DNA from: an uncultured Endomicrobiia bacterium
Lineage (GTDB): Bacteria > Elusimicrobiota > Endomicrobiia > Endomicrobiales > Endomicrobiaceae
Assembly (NCBI GenBank): GCA_938040055.1
Contig: CALHWY010000012.1
Span: 286,363 to 350,362 of the forward strand
DNA: 64,000 nucleotides
Direction: 5' to 3'
Both the position numbers and the translations under genes were made by a program. How positions within the stretch are numbered: position 1 is the first letter of the stretch; each line of letters opens with the position of its first letter. The notes under the pieces are model-generated. The model was not told the DNA's origin. It saw nothing but the letters and a program-made list of their open reading frames with translations, and did no database searches. Shown piece by piece: positions 52,482 to 61,956 of this stretch.

Positions 52482-55400
52482 TTCTGTCTCCTTTTGTTTT
52501 CTTATTTGACGGTAAGCCGAAACGAATCTGATGCTGGAGCATAAGCCTTCTGTCAGGCTCATGCAAAGAACCGTCAGACTCAAGTTCATAGCTTCCGCTT
52601 AAAAACAGATTGTTATGCAGTCTGTATCTCAGTTCAACCTCATGGCGAAGATCAAGTTTTTTGCGTATCTGGTCAAAAGTCACGGAATATCCCAGCAAAA
52701 ACTGATTAGTGATATTTTTTTCAACCGAATATTTCGTCCCGTACAGCAAATCGGCAAAGGTAGGATCTTCAAGCGAGGACGCTGACTGTTCGGAATTAAT
52801 ATACGAAACCTTAAAGTTGTCAGCAATGCCAGTTTTTCTTAAAACATTTCTGGCAAAAGGCGTTGCAAAACTGCTGTCGATAAGCCTCAGCGCCTGCTGG
52901 CGCAGATCAAAATCGGATATTATGCCCAGTATAAGTTCCTGATTATCGCCGTTATCAACCGTCTGTTCCGTTCTGGTGATTTTCGCAAGAGCGGTCTGTG
53001 AGTCCATGGAAGGATCGTCCCTTGAATAAAAACGCACTTTTAAATTATCTATGTCCGACCTTGAAACCGTCATCATTATAACTTCAGGCTCGGAACGTCC
53101 CGGAGAATAAACTTTTGTTTCCGCTTCCCCGCTTACAAACACATTTTCATCCGCGATTTCTATTTTAGCATTTATTATGTCAAAAACAATGCCCAAATAT
53201 TTTACCGTGCCTCTCTGGGTTTCAATAATCCCATGTACTTTCGGGTCGGCGAAAGTTCCCTTTATGAATAATGAACCGTTAATCCAGGCGTCGGCTAAAG
53301 AGTTTTCGAATTTTGTGTTTTTTGCGGCTATGAGCTCTAAATCGAATTCCGCCGCGTCGGGAAGAATGTCTTGCGCGTCGGAGAAAGAATTGTCGGGAGG
53401 CGGAAAACTGAACTTTGTATTTTCAAGGGATATCCAGCCCGACAGTTTCGGCTTGGCGGGAGTTCCCTCGATTTTTATATTAAAACGCGGCTCTCCGGAA
53501 GAATAATCCTGAAGTATGCCTCTTGAAAAAACAGAATCGTTCATTGGAAGCTGGGGAACTTTCACCGGTATGCCTTTGCTGTCGGTTTGAACGGTTATAT
53601 CGATGCCGGCGATATTGAATCCCTCAAGGCTCAGACCTCCGTAAGCGCTGAATTTCCCGGAACCGGATTTGCCTGAAAACTTGCCGATTTTCACGCTGTT
53701 ATCGTCCCAAACTATGTCAGCGTTGAAATCTTTTACCCTGTCCAGATATGTTTTAGAATCAAAAACGCCGTTTGATACGGTAAAACGGCCGCTGTTGCGT
53801 ATATTGCCCGTTGTGCCTTTAATTTCCCCTTTTACCTGTATTTTGCCGGATTTCGGTTTTATTTCCCCTTCGGAAAGATACTTGAGAATGTGCATTTTCG
53901 AATCATCCGCCTCATATATTATATCGACGGGCATACCTTTCATTTTTTTGGAGACGGAATCGTCTATCCATAACGGAAAACTTCCTTTAACGCTTAGGTT
54001 TATCTCATTTTTTCTAAACAGTCCGGCCTTTTTGATTTCCGCTTTATTATCGGCGCAATCTATTTCAAGCTCAATGTTGTCATAAGGAATATCCATGAGA
54101 TGCCCTTTAGCGGATTTCGCAGAAAATTTTATTTCAGGCGCCGAAAAAGGCCCCGAAGCGTCTATCGCGAAATCGGCTTTTCCTTCGGCTTCAACGGGGG
54201 AATCCATAATCTCGCCAAGAAAATCCAGCCCGATATTTTTAGCTTTTGCGGCAAATTTAAAATCTTTGCTCCCGAAAAAACCGTTTATATTTACCGCGGC
54301 TGCGGATTTTGAAATATTGATATCCTGCAATTTCACGTAATCCGAAAAATCGACGGTTCCCGAAACTTTCAATACACCGGAGTCCCGGGAAAAAGCAAAC
54401 TTTTTATTGCTTATGCCGTAATCCAGCCCAAGGGAAGAAAGACGGTATTTGTTGATCCAGAAATTGTTAAAATCAATATTTCCTTTATATGTGGATCCGC
54501 CCTTTTTTTTATTCATCTGCCCGTAAATGTTTATTCTTCCGAAAATATCCGCCGGCCCGAGATGGGCGTTTACAAGGAACAGGCTTAAATCGTATTTCCC
54601 GTTTTTTATATTGAAGCTGCCTTTATCGGCTCTTATTTCGCTGTCCGCAAGCCTGGCGGAAGCGTCGCTGACAGATATTTTCTGTCCGTGAATTTCTATT
54701 TTGGATTTAATATTGTCAAGTTTGAGGCTTTTTATATAAACTTTCGGGCTTTGTACATCCATTTTAAGACGGGGTTTTGCCTGTTTATACTGCAATAAAG
54801 TGCCTTTTCCAGAAAATTCGCCTTTCAGCGGAGTCCTGAAACCGACAAATTTATTTATCAGCTCTTCGTTGAGATTCTCAAAATTCACGGAAAGACGCCC
54901 GTCTTGCCCGTTGGAATACCTGCCTTTTAATGAAAATTTTGTTTTACTTGACAGCAGCTCGGCGTTTTTTATCCTTAAAGAATCATTTGCAAACACCGTT
55001 TCCGAGTTAAAAACAAAAGGGATGCCGGAGTATTTTCCTTTCTTTACCGACAAAGAAAGTTCAACGACAGGCTTTTTGACCGTCCCAGCTATTTTAGCGG
55101 CAGCATTAACCGCGGCCTCAAGACGGGGATAAAAACCCGTTATATTCGCGTTTTTGAGGTTAACGCCTCCGGAAAGACGCCATTGGTCTTTATCATGCCC
55201 ATACGCGCATAGTAAATTCCCGTCCAATCCGTTGTCGGATTTGATGTTTGAAACCGCGAATTTATCCGTGGATATGACAGTGTCCGCGCTGAAATTATTA
55301 AACGAAATGCCCGAAACTTTTATCGAATTGCTGGCGATAGTTCCTAAAACTTCATTTCTGGAGTTCAGTTCCCCGCTTAAAGTAATATCGCTGTCAACCA

Positions 55401-57153
55401 AAACCCCGCCTATATTTATTTTCCTCATTCTAAGATTGAGAGAAGACACGGGATTTATATTCGTAAATCCTATAAGCCCCGTGGCAAAGGCATTAACCTG
55501 CTCGTCGGCTCCGCGCAAATGAAAATTGCTTATGTTAATCCTGCTTAAATTGATGTCTCCTTTGGCTTCGAATTTTTTGTATTTGTTATCATAGAAAGAG
55601 CCGTCATAAGCTTTAATGTCAAAATCCGTAGTGCCGTCTTTTTCGTATTTTATGCGCCCGCTGGCATTGCCCAAAATCATGCCGTCGGAATATCCCAGCG
55701 CTTTTAAAATATTCGATAAATCGGCGTTCAAAAATTTAAAGTCGGTGGAGAGAATCCTTCCCGCTTTTACGACGCTGTTAAAAATCATGCTTTTGTCGCT
55801 TTTGTAAAAATAAAACACATATATGTCGGAACTTCTCGTAATAGTGCCGAACAAGTCGGTTTTGCCGATTTTGGAAGTTTCAAGATTTTTAAGAGAAAAA
55901 TCTATAAGCCCTGACGTCTCATTGAGAAAACCTTTTATCGTAAGAGATCCGGCCGCGTTCTGGCTCAGTTCATAAATAAAGGGGAGATTAGCGACCGGAA
56001 GATCGGATATGCCGACTTCGATTTCTCCGGTCTTTATATTGCCGCAGGCCCTACCCGCCTCCCTGCCGTCAAAAGTCATTTTATAATCATAGGTTCCGTC
56101 GCTCTTATAAGCCGCCGATATTTTTCCGTTCTTTCCGTAATCGCAAAAAATATTGTAATTTCCTCCCGGCCGCCGCGCGCCCGATATGTCAAAATCCCCT
56201 AAAGAGAAGCCGTAAACGGAAAGTTTTTTCAAAGAAAGGCTCAGGTTTCCCTCGCCGTTTTTATAAACGAATTTCGATTTTGCGTCTGCGCTGATATCGG
56301 AATTTATCCTGGAAAGCGAAATTTCGGCTTCCGCTTCAAGCTCCCCCGAAGGCTTGCGCACATAAGAGATCATCCCGAAATCTCCCCGCAAGAAAGCTTC
56401 AATTCCGTTTTCATTTTTAACAAAAGAGCCCGTCGAATCGGAAATCTCAAACTTTTTAAATTTGATTCTTTCAATGCTGATATCCTGCTTTGCCGAAAAA
56501 TCCGAAATATTAAAAATACCCGAAGCGCTTATAATACTTTCTATCCCGCCTTCAGAAGCAATAGTAAAATCCGTATTTAATATATTTTCCTTTTCCCCCA
56601 GCTTCATTACCCCGTTGACGTAAAAAGGATTTTTTGAAGGAAAAAGCGTGCAGGAAAGAAGAATCTCACGCGGTTTCGCGCATATATCGGCATTTGAAAC
56701 GCCGATTATCTCTTTTCCGGCCCTGATTTTTATTTCATCAGCCGATATTTTTATTTCTGAAGACGGCATTGATATGCCCGCAAAAGAACGCTCTTGTCCG
56801 GAAACCGCCGGTCTTTGCTCCTGAAACGCGTTCGCGTCCGCTGAAAGATTGTGGATTTCTATATAACTTATATAATTCAGAGGCTTTTTTATATTCCTGA
56901 TAATTTTTGCAAAGCTCAGCTGCAGCGCAATTCTGTCGGCTTTTATCTTATCGTCCGCCGCGACGTTGAGAAAAACTATCCTCGCGCTAAGCGGCAAAAT
57001 ATAAAAATTGTCTATATCGACTTTCACGCCCGTCTTTTTGCAAACAAAACTTTCAATATAAGGAACATATATAAACATCCTTATATTATACGCGGCCATA
57101 AAAACAAATACGATAACGGACAAATATATGGTATATCTAAGAAATTTCCACAC
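52468..57153 (-). CDS. tamB: TamB-like (DUF490) inner-membrane-anchored translocation/lipid-transfer protein
   Basis: 1561 aa. One N-terminal membrane helix (residues 5-27), a very long periplasmic beta-rich region with AsmA/TamB-like repeats, and a C-terminal DUF490 domain ending in barrel-interacting strands (LRHEVELRYRLHNNLFLSGSYE). TamB-type proteins bridge inner and outer membrane, helping barrel assembly or moving phospholipids. Start is GTG 57153 after GAGGGA. No tamA-like second Omp85 gene is in the window, so bamA nearby may be the partner. Operon with mscL. Confidence 0.9.
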   Translation of the reverse strand: MWKFLRYTIYLSVIVFVFMAAYNIRMFIYVPYIESFVCKKTGVKVDIDNFYILPLSARIVFLNVAADDKIKADRIALQLSFAKIIRNIKKPLNYISYIEIHNLSADANAFQEQRPAVSGQERSFAGISMPSSEIKISADEIKIRAGKEIIGVSNADICAKPREILLSCTLFPSKNPFYVNGVMKLGEKENILNTDFTIASEGGIESIISASGIFNISDFSAKQDISIERIKFKKFEISDSTGSFVKNENGIEAFLRGDFGMISYVRKPSGELEAEAEISLSRINSDISADAKSKFVYKNGEGNLSLSLKKLSVYGFSLGDFDISGARRPGGNYNIFCDYGKNGKISAAYKSDGTYDYKMTFDGREAGRACGNIKTGEIEVGISDLPVANLPFIYELSQNAAGSLTIKGFLNETSGLIDFSLKNLETSKIGKTDLFGTITRSSDIYVFYFYKSDKSMIFNSVVKAGRILSTDFKFLNADLSNILKALGYSDGMILGNASGRIKYEKDGTTDFDIKAYDGSFYDNKYKKFEAKGDINLSRINISNFHLRGADEQVNAFATGLIGFTNINPVSSLNLRMRKINIGGVLVDSDITLSGELNSRNEVLGTIASNSIKVSGISFNNFSADTVISTDKFAVSNIKSDNGLDGNLLCAYGHDKDQWRLSGGVNLKNANITGFYPRLEAAVNAAAKIAGTVKKPVVELSLSVKKGKYSGIPFVFNSETVFANDSLRIKNAELLSSKTKFSLKGRYSNGQDGRLSVNFENLNEELINKFVGFRTPLKGEFSGKGTLLQYKQAKPRLKMDVQSPKVYIKSLKLDNIKSKIEIHGQKISVSDASARLADSEIRADKGSFNIKNGKYDLSLFLVNAHLGPADIFGRINIYGQMNKKKGGSTYKGNIDFNNFWINKYRLSSLGLDYGISNKKFAFSRDSGVLKVSGTVDFSDYVKLQDINISKSAAAVNINGFFGSKDFKFAAKAKNIGLDFLGEIMDSPVEAEGKADFAIDASGPFSAPEIKFSAKSAKGHLMDIPYDNIELEIDCADNKAEIKKAGLFRKNEINLSVKGSFPLWIDDSVSKKMKGMPVDIIYEADDSKMHILKYLSEGEIKPKSGKIQVKGEIKGTTGNIRNSGRFTVSNGVFDSKTYLDRVKDFNADIVWDDNSVKIGKFSGKSGSGKFSAYGGLSLEGFNIAGIDITVQTDSKGIPVKVPQLPMNDSVFSRGILQDYSSGEPRFNIKIEGTPAKPKLSGWISLENTKFSFPPPDNSFSDAQDILPDAAEFDLELIAAKNTKFENSLADAWINGSLFIKGTFADPKVHGIIETQRGTVKYLGIVFDIINAKIEIADENVFVSGEAETKVYSPGRSEPEVIMMTVSRSDIDNLKVRFYSRDDPSMDSQTALAKITRTEQTVDNGDNQELILGIISDFDLRQQALRLIDSSFATPFARNVLRKTGIADNFKVSYINSEQSASSLEDPTFADLLYGTKYSVEKNITNQFLLGYSVTFDQIRKKLDLRHEVELRYRLHNNLFLSGSYELESDGSLHEPDRRLMLQHQIRFGLPSNKKTKGDRSGND

Positions 57154-57174
57154 ATTCCCTCATTTTGCTTATGT

Positions 57175-57259
57175 ATAAAAACATATGTTTACGACAGGCC
57201 TTATAAGGTATCGGTGTAAATGCGGCGGCCTTTTGCCGATACATAAAAACATATGTTTA
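57175..57259. repeat. Two 17-nt direct repeats with palindromic core ahead of tamB
   Basis: ATAAAAACATATGTTTA occurs exactly at 57175-57191 and 57243-57259, 68 bases apart. Each has the perfect 12-base palindrome AAACATATGTTT (57179-57190; 57247-57258). Both lie in the leader between the tamB -10 box and start, so they resemble paired operator sites for a dimeric regulator. Confidence 0.75.
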
Positions 57260-57290
57260 GGCGCTTAAAACGTTTCAGCGCCGTTTCATC

Positions 57291-57296
57291 ATTATA
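57291..57296 (-). promoter_or_regulatory. -10 box of tamB-mscL
   Basis: Perfect TATAAT on the minus strand. The best -35 (TTGATG, 57317-57322) is 20 bases away, longer than ideal, so activation or another -35 may be used. Confidence 0.4.
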
Positions 57297-57390
57297 GAGT
57301 ATATTACTAACGGCCGCATCAAGAAAAACAAAAGCGATACACGCGGCGTAAAAGCTTCTGTTTTTCAGGTTCGGTTGAGAAAGTAAAAGT

Positions 57391-58266
57391 TTATTTGATC
57401 GGCACTCCGGTAAGACGAGTCAAGTTTTTGAATTCTTTTATTATTTTAGCGGTTATTTTTCCCGGTTTTCCGTCGCCTATTTCTCTTGAATCCGCGCGGA
57501 CCACGGGGATGACTTCAGCCGCGGTTCCGGTTAAAAACAGTTCGTCCGCCGTGTATACGTTATACATTGTTACGCGCTCTTCCCTTACCGGTATTCTTAG
57601 CTTATTTTTCGCAAGTTCTATGACGGCGTCCCTTGTTATGCCTATTAAAGCGCCTTCCGAAGCCGGCGGAGTAAACAGCGCGCCGTTTTTTACAAGAAAA
57701 ATATTATCTCCCGTACATTCGGCGACATATCCTTCGCAATTAAGCATTATGGCTTCCATAACCCCGGCTCTTGTAGCTTCCATTTTAGCCATAATATTGT
57801 TTAAATAGTTTAACGATTTAACATTAGGGCTGAAAGCGTCCGGCCTGATTCTTCTTGTGGAAGCCGTTATCACCTCTCCGCCTTTATCGTAGAGCTCTTT
57901 GGGATAAAGAGAAATATCGTCGGTTATTATAATGACACTGGGGGTTCCATAACATTTTTTCGGATCCATCCCGAGATCCCCGCACCCTCTTGTAACCACA
58001 AGCCTTATATATGCCTGCGTCTGGTTATTTGCGGCGAGAGTTTTGATAAGAGCTTTCTGCATTTCGCTTTTTGTCATAGGTATTTCAAGGTTAATCGCCC
58101 TGGCGGAAGCCCAAAGCCTGTCAAGATGTTCTTTTAACCTGAAAACTCTTGAGTTATAGGCTCTTATGCCTTCAAAAATTCCGTCCCCGTAAAGAAATCC
58201 GTGATCAAAAACCGAAACTTTCGCGTCTTCTTTTGAAACAAGTTTTCCATCCAAATAAATCTTCAT
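57391..58266 (-). CDS. ilvE: Branched-chain amino acid aminotransferase (IlvE), PLP fold type IV
   Basis: 291 aa. Interconverts Leu/Ile/Val and their keto acids. FDHGFLYGDGIFEGIRAYN near residue 22, YIRLVVTRGCGDLG, the Schiff-base Lys in SPNVKSLNYLNNI, EGYVAECTGDNIF and FLTGTAAEVIPV are typical; some relatives use D-amino acids. ATG 58266 lies seven bases after AAGGAG; the ATG two codons earlier is too close to it. An amino-acid enzyme inside an envelope cluster, between lolD and tamB. Confidence 0.9.
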   Translation of the reverse strand: MKIYLDGKLVSKEDAKVSVFDHGFLYGDGIFEGIRAYNSRVFRLKEHLDRLWASARAINLEIPMTKSEMQKALIKTLAANNQTQAYIRLVVTRGCGDLGMDPKKCYGTPSVIIITDDISLYPKELYDKGGEVITASTRRIRPDAFSPNVKSLNYLNNIMAKMEATRAGVMEAIMLNCEGYVAECTGDNIFLVKNGALFTPPASEGALIGITRDAVIELAKNKLRIPVREERVTMYNVYTADELFLTGTAAEVIPVVRADSREIGDGKPGKITAKIIKEFKNLTRLTGVPIK

Positions 58267-58316
58267 CTTCATACTCCTTATACGGTATATGCCTGAAACG
58301 CACGGTCAAAACGCTT

Positions 58317-58976
58317 TTATACAATTTTGCCGTCCGTCATTTTTATCTGTCTGTCCGTTTTTTCCGCCAGTTCGCGGTTATGGGTTACAAGAATAAGCGT
58401 GGCAACAGCTTCATCGGAAGCGGAAAATAAAAGATTTTCTATCTCCAGCCCGGTGTTTCTGTCAAGATTTCCCGTGGGCTCGTCGGCAAAAATGATTTTA
58501 GGCTTATTTATCAATGCTCTCGCCAAAGCCGCTCTCTGCTGTTCGCCTCCGGAAAGTTCATTTGGAAAATGGTTTTTTCTGTGAGACAAACCTACTTTTT
58601 CAAGAATTTCAAAAGCATAAGAAATTTTTCCGTCTTTTTCATCCCAGACGGGAAGAAGGATATTTTCCAAAACCGTAAAATCGGCCAAAAGATAATGGAA
58701 CTGAAATACAAAACCTATATTGTCTTTTCTCATTTTACAGAGAAAATCGTCATTTAATTCATAACAGTCCAGACCGTCAATCAAAACCTGTCCCGAAGTA
58801 GGCCTGTCCATAAGGCCGAGAGAATGTATCAGGGTGCTTTTTCCCGCGCCGGAAGGCCCCGTAAAAGCGACTTTTTGCCCGGAAGGTATTTCCAGGTTGA
58901 GATTTTTAAGAACTTCAATATCCGGAGAGCCTTCTTTTTTATAGTTTTTAACAAGATTTACGGCTTTTATTTCCAT
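58317..58976 (-). CDS. lolD: Lipoprotein-releasing ABC ATPase LolD
   Basis: 219-aa ATPase of the MacB/LolD group, powering release of outer-membrane lipoproteins. Walker A GPSGAGKSTLIHSLG, Q-loop FVFQFHYLLADFTVLEN (LolD-type motif), signature LSGGEQQRAALARAL, Walker B IIFADEPTGNLD and H-loop VTHNREL are complete. It follows the permease gene at a distance of 159 bases, with no gene between. Confidence 0.93.
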   Translation of the reverse strand: MEIKAVNLVKNYKKEGSPDIEVLKNLNLEIPSGQKVAFTGPSGAGKSTLIHSLGLMDRPTSGQVLIDGLDCYELNDDFLCKMRKDNIGFVFQFHYLLADFTVLENILLPVWDEKDGKISYAFEILEKVGLSHRKNHFPNELSGGEQQRAALARALINKPKIIFADEPTGNLDRNTGLEIENLLFSASDEAVATLILVTHNRELAEKTDRQIKMTDGKIV

Positions 58977-59135
58977 ATACCCGCCTTAATTTATCGCGTC
59001 CGAAACGCGCTTCCATAAACCGCGGCGAAAATGCCGGCTAAAAAAAACATTTCCGGCTTTGCGGAAAATAACCGGACCCGGCCGCAAACGAAACGGTTTT
59101 ACGCTCTTTCAAAAGCGGACAAGAAACGCCTAAAA

Positions 59136-60380
59136 CTATCCGTATCTTATCGCTTCAAGAGGATCTAGCTTGGAAACCTGATAAGCGGGATAAATTCCAG
59201 CTATGACCGTTATTATAAAAGCGCAAACCGCCACCGAAAAGATATCCGACGGTATTATTGCCACAGGCAGCCTGTCGACATAATATATGCCCTGCGGAAG
59301 TTTAAATATCTCAAATTTCTTCAATATCAAACTTATTCCCGTACCCAGCGCAAGACCTAAAAACGTTCCCAGAAGGCCTACCACAAGTCCTTCATAAAAA
59401 AATATTTTGGCTATAGAAAACTTTGAAAAGCCCATCGCCGACATTATGCCTATCTCTTTTGATTTCTGAACGCTCAAAAGAAGCAGATTGGAAATAATAT
59501 TAAAAGCGGCCACAAGAATTATCAGCCCCAGAATCAAAAACATCATTATTTTTTCAAGTTTCAGGGCGGAAAAAAGATTTTTATTCATCTCCGTCCAGGC
59601 TTTTACTCTGTAAGGGTAAACGAATTCTCTTTGCAGACGCGCGGCGACGGAAGAGGCATTGTCAAATTTAGCGGTCTGAACGCTTATGCCGCTTATTTCA
59701 TCTTCCATAGCGAATATTTTCTGGGCATAAGACAAATCTATAAAACCGAGAGAAGAATCGAAATCATACATTCCCGAATGAAACAATGCCGCCACTTTGA
59801 ATTTGTACATCTTAGGCATGCTGCCGAAATTTGAAGGAAACATTAAAACGGCTTCATCTCCGGCCGTCGCTGAAAGACTTTTGGCTATTTCGCTGCCAAG
59901 CATTATTTCCCCGGCTTTCAAACCGTCAAAACCTATTTCGCAAACTTGTATCTGCCGCGAAAGCCCGACCATCGCGTCTTCGTCTTTATAATCAACCGCT
60001 TTTACTATAATGCCGGTTGAATAGGATTTGCCGCTGTCGGCCTCATTGTTTTTGCCTATGCTTCTTATTATTCCCTGCCTGTATATAAAAGGAGAAGATG
60101 AGACGATATCTTTGTTTTCTTTCAGGGATTGCAGTATCCGCCCGTAACCGGTAAAGACATCCCCGTCCGTTCTGGTCATTACTATATGGGGCTGAATGCC
60201 GAGTATTTTGTCTCTTATGTCTCTTTGAAAGCCGCTCATAACCGATAAAGTTATCACAAGAGCGCCGACTCCGAGAGTCGTTCCGCCCACGGCGATAAGC
60301 GTGGTAAGAAAAGCAAAAAAGCCTTTTTTTCTGGCTTTTAAATATCTAAGCGCGATAAACAATTCCGCAGGCATTTTCAT
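59136..60380 (-). CDS. Lipoprotein-releasing permease, LolC/LolE family
   Basis: 414 aa. One N-terminal membrane helix (residues 20-45), a MacB-like periplasmic domain (about 45-265), and three C-terminal helices of the FtsX domain, ending SKLDPLEAIRYG. The opening FIALRYLKARKKGFFAFLTT is typical of LolC/E. Only one such gene is present, so it may work as a homodimer (LolF-like) with LolD. It starts three bases from the lysS stop. Confidence 0.9.
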   Translation of the reverse strand: MKMPAELFIALRYLKARKKGFFAFLTTLIAVGGTTLGVGALVITLSVMSGFQRDIRDKILGIQPHIVMTRTDGDVFTGYGRILQSLKENKDIVSSSPFIYRQGIIRSIGKNNEADSGKSYSTGIIVKAVDYKDEDAMVGLSRQIQVCEIGFDGLKAGEIMLGSEIAKSLSATAGDEAVLMFPSNFGSMPKMYKFKVAALFHSGMYDFDSSLGFIDLSYAQKIFAMEDEISGISVQTAKFDNASSVAARLQREFVYPYRVKAWTEMNKNLFSALKLEKIMMFLILGLIILVAAFNIISNLLLLSVQKSKEIGIMSAMGFSKFSIAKIFFYEGLVVGLLGTFLGLALGTGISLILKKFEIFKLPQGIYYVDRLPVAIIPSDIFSVAVCAFIITVIAGIYPAYQVSKLDPLEAIRYG

Positions 60381-60383
60381 TTC

Positions 60384-61880
60384 TTATTCGGGCCTCATAG
60401 CCGGAAAAGTAAGCACTTCGCGTATTGAATCCGCGCCGGTAAGCACCATTACAAGCCTGTCCACCCCTATCCCCAGCCCGCCGGTAGGCGGAAGGCCCTG
60501 TTCAAGAGCTAAAATAAAATCTTCGTCAAAAGGCATAACTTCCTCTTCACCCTTCTTTTTGGCTTCCATCTGTTCGGCAAATCTCACTCTCTGAAGCTGA
60601 GGATCATTAAGTTCGGAATAAGCATTCCCTATCTCCATGCCGTTAATATAAAGTTCGAATCTTTCGGCTATTTCGGGCCGGTCGAATTTTACCTTGGACA
60701 AAGGAGAATAAACTGCCGGATAATCCATGACAAAAGTCGGAGTTTTAAGATTCGGTATGACTTTTTCGTCAAAAAGCTGGTCAAGCATCTTTTTTTCCGT
60801 GGCGTTTTCGGGCAAATCCAGATTCAAATGTTTAATCCGTTCAAAAAGTTTTCCGCTCTCGACATAAGGGAGAAGATCAAGCCCGGTGAATTCTTTTATC
60901 AGATCAAACATTTTAGCCCGCCTGAACTCGAGATTTATGTCCGAACCTGCTTTCGCGGCCGCGTTTTTAATAAGCAGCTCGGTTAAATCCATCATATCAT
61001 TATAATCCGCATAGGCCTGATAAAGCTCCATCATGGTAAATTCGGGATTGTGATTTCTGTCTATGCCTTCATTTCTGAAATTTCTCCCGATCTCAAAAAC
61101 TCTTTCCATGCCGCCTACAACCAGCCTTTTTAAATAAAGTTCGGGAGCTATTCTTAAAAACAAATCTATATCAAGAGCTTTATGATGAGTGACAAAAGGA
61201 TTTGCGTTAGCGCCTCCCGCAAGAGACTGCAAAACCGGAGTTTCCACTTCGACAAATCCGAGTTCTTCAAGAGTATGCCTGATTGAAGAAATTATCATCG
61301 CCCTTTTAACAAAAATGTCTTTTACTTCGGCATTTGCTATCAAATCCAGATATCTCTGTCTGTATCTGGTTTCCGTGTCTTTAAGCCCGTGCCATTTTTC
61401 CGGAAGAGGACGGAAAGCTTTAGTAAGCATTGTCCAGTTGTCAACCATTATGCTGAGCTCATTCGTCCTGGTTCTGAAAGGCATTCCCTCGACGGCTATA
61501 ATGTCCGAAAGATCCACCATCGACTTAAAAAGTTTATATTGCCGCTCTCCGAGTTTATCCGCGCGGACGTATATTTGTATTTTTCCGCTGCCGTCGCGCA
61601 AATCCAAAAAAGCCGCTTTTCCCATATTTCTGTACGTCATAACTCTTCCAGCAGCCTTTACTTTTGCCCCTTCGGCGCTTTGTTCTTTTTCAAGCGGTAA
61701 AAATTCTTTTTGTATATCTTCTATTTTTTTGTCAATTTTATATCTTGCGGGATAAGGATTTATTCCGCATGAGGCAAGTTCTTTGGCTTTCTGTTTTCTT
61801 TGCATTATTATCTGCTCTATGGGAGCGGAAGTCTGCTGCCGGTTTTGTTCATTATTTTGCTGCCGGTGTTTTTGTTGCAT
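60384..61880 (-). CDS. lysS: Lysyl-tRNA synthetase, class II (LysS)
   Basis: 498 aa. OB-fold anticodon domain (about 60-175: AGRVMTYRNMGKAAFLDLRDGSGKIQ split over the strand set), then class II motif 1 FVEVETPVLQ, motif 2 FRNEGIDRNHNPEFTMMELYQAY and motif 3 GLPPTGGLGIGVDRLVM. ATG 61880 is preceded by AGGTGAG. An odd Gln-rich N-terminus (QQKHRQQNNEQNRQQ) precedes the conserved part. First gene of the envelope supercluster. Confidence 0.96.
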   Translation of the reverse strand: MQQKHRQQNNEQNRQQTSAPIEQIIMQRKQKAKELASCGINPYPARYKIDKKIEDIQKEFLPLEKEQSAEGAKVKAAGRVMTYRNMGKAAFLDLRDGSGKIQIYVRADKLGERQYKLFKSMVDLSDIIAVEGMPFRTRTNELSIMVDNWTMLTKAFRPLPEKWHGLKDTETRYRQRYLDLIANAEVKDIFVKRAMIISSIRHTLEELGFVEVETPVLQSLAGGANANPFVTHHKALDIDLFLRIAPELYLKRLVVGGMERVFEIGRNFRNEGIDRNHNPEFTMMELYQAYADYNDMMDLTELLIKNAAAKAGSDINLEFRRAKMFDLIKEFTGLDLLPYVESGKLFERIKHLNLDLPENATEKKMLDQLFDEKVIPNLKTPTFVMDYPAVYSPLSKVKFDRPEIAERFELYINGMEIGNAYSELNDPQLQRVRFAEQMEAKKKGEEEVMPFDEDFILALEQGLPPTGGLGIGVDRLVMVLTGADSIREVLTFPAMRPE

Positions 61881-61924
61881 ATAACTCTCACCTTTCAGAG
61901 TATAAACCCTGTAAATTTTTGAGT

Positions 61925-61956
61925 AAAATGATATCATTTTTTTGCTTTTCAGTCAA
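61925..61956 (-). promoter_or_regulatory. lysS promoter with overlapping palindrome
   Basis: TTGACT (61951-61956), 17-base spacer, TATCAT (61928-61933) on the minus strand. The -10 box sits inside the perfect 16-base palindrome AAAATGATATCATTTT (61925-61940), a possible operator. Confidence 0.7.

Noticed and set aside
61881..61927. T-box or other leader riboswitch before lysS
   Set aside because: The leader from the predicted transcription start is only about 40 bases, too short for a T-box, and no AGGGUGGNACCGCG-type element is present.
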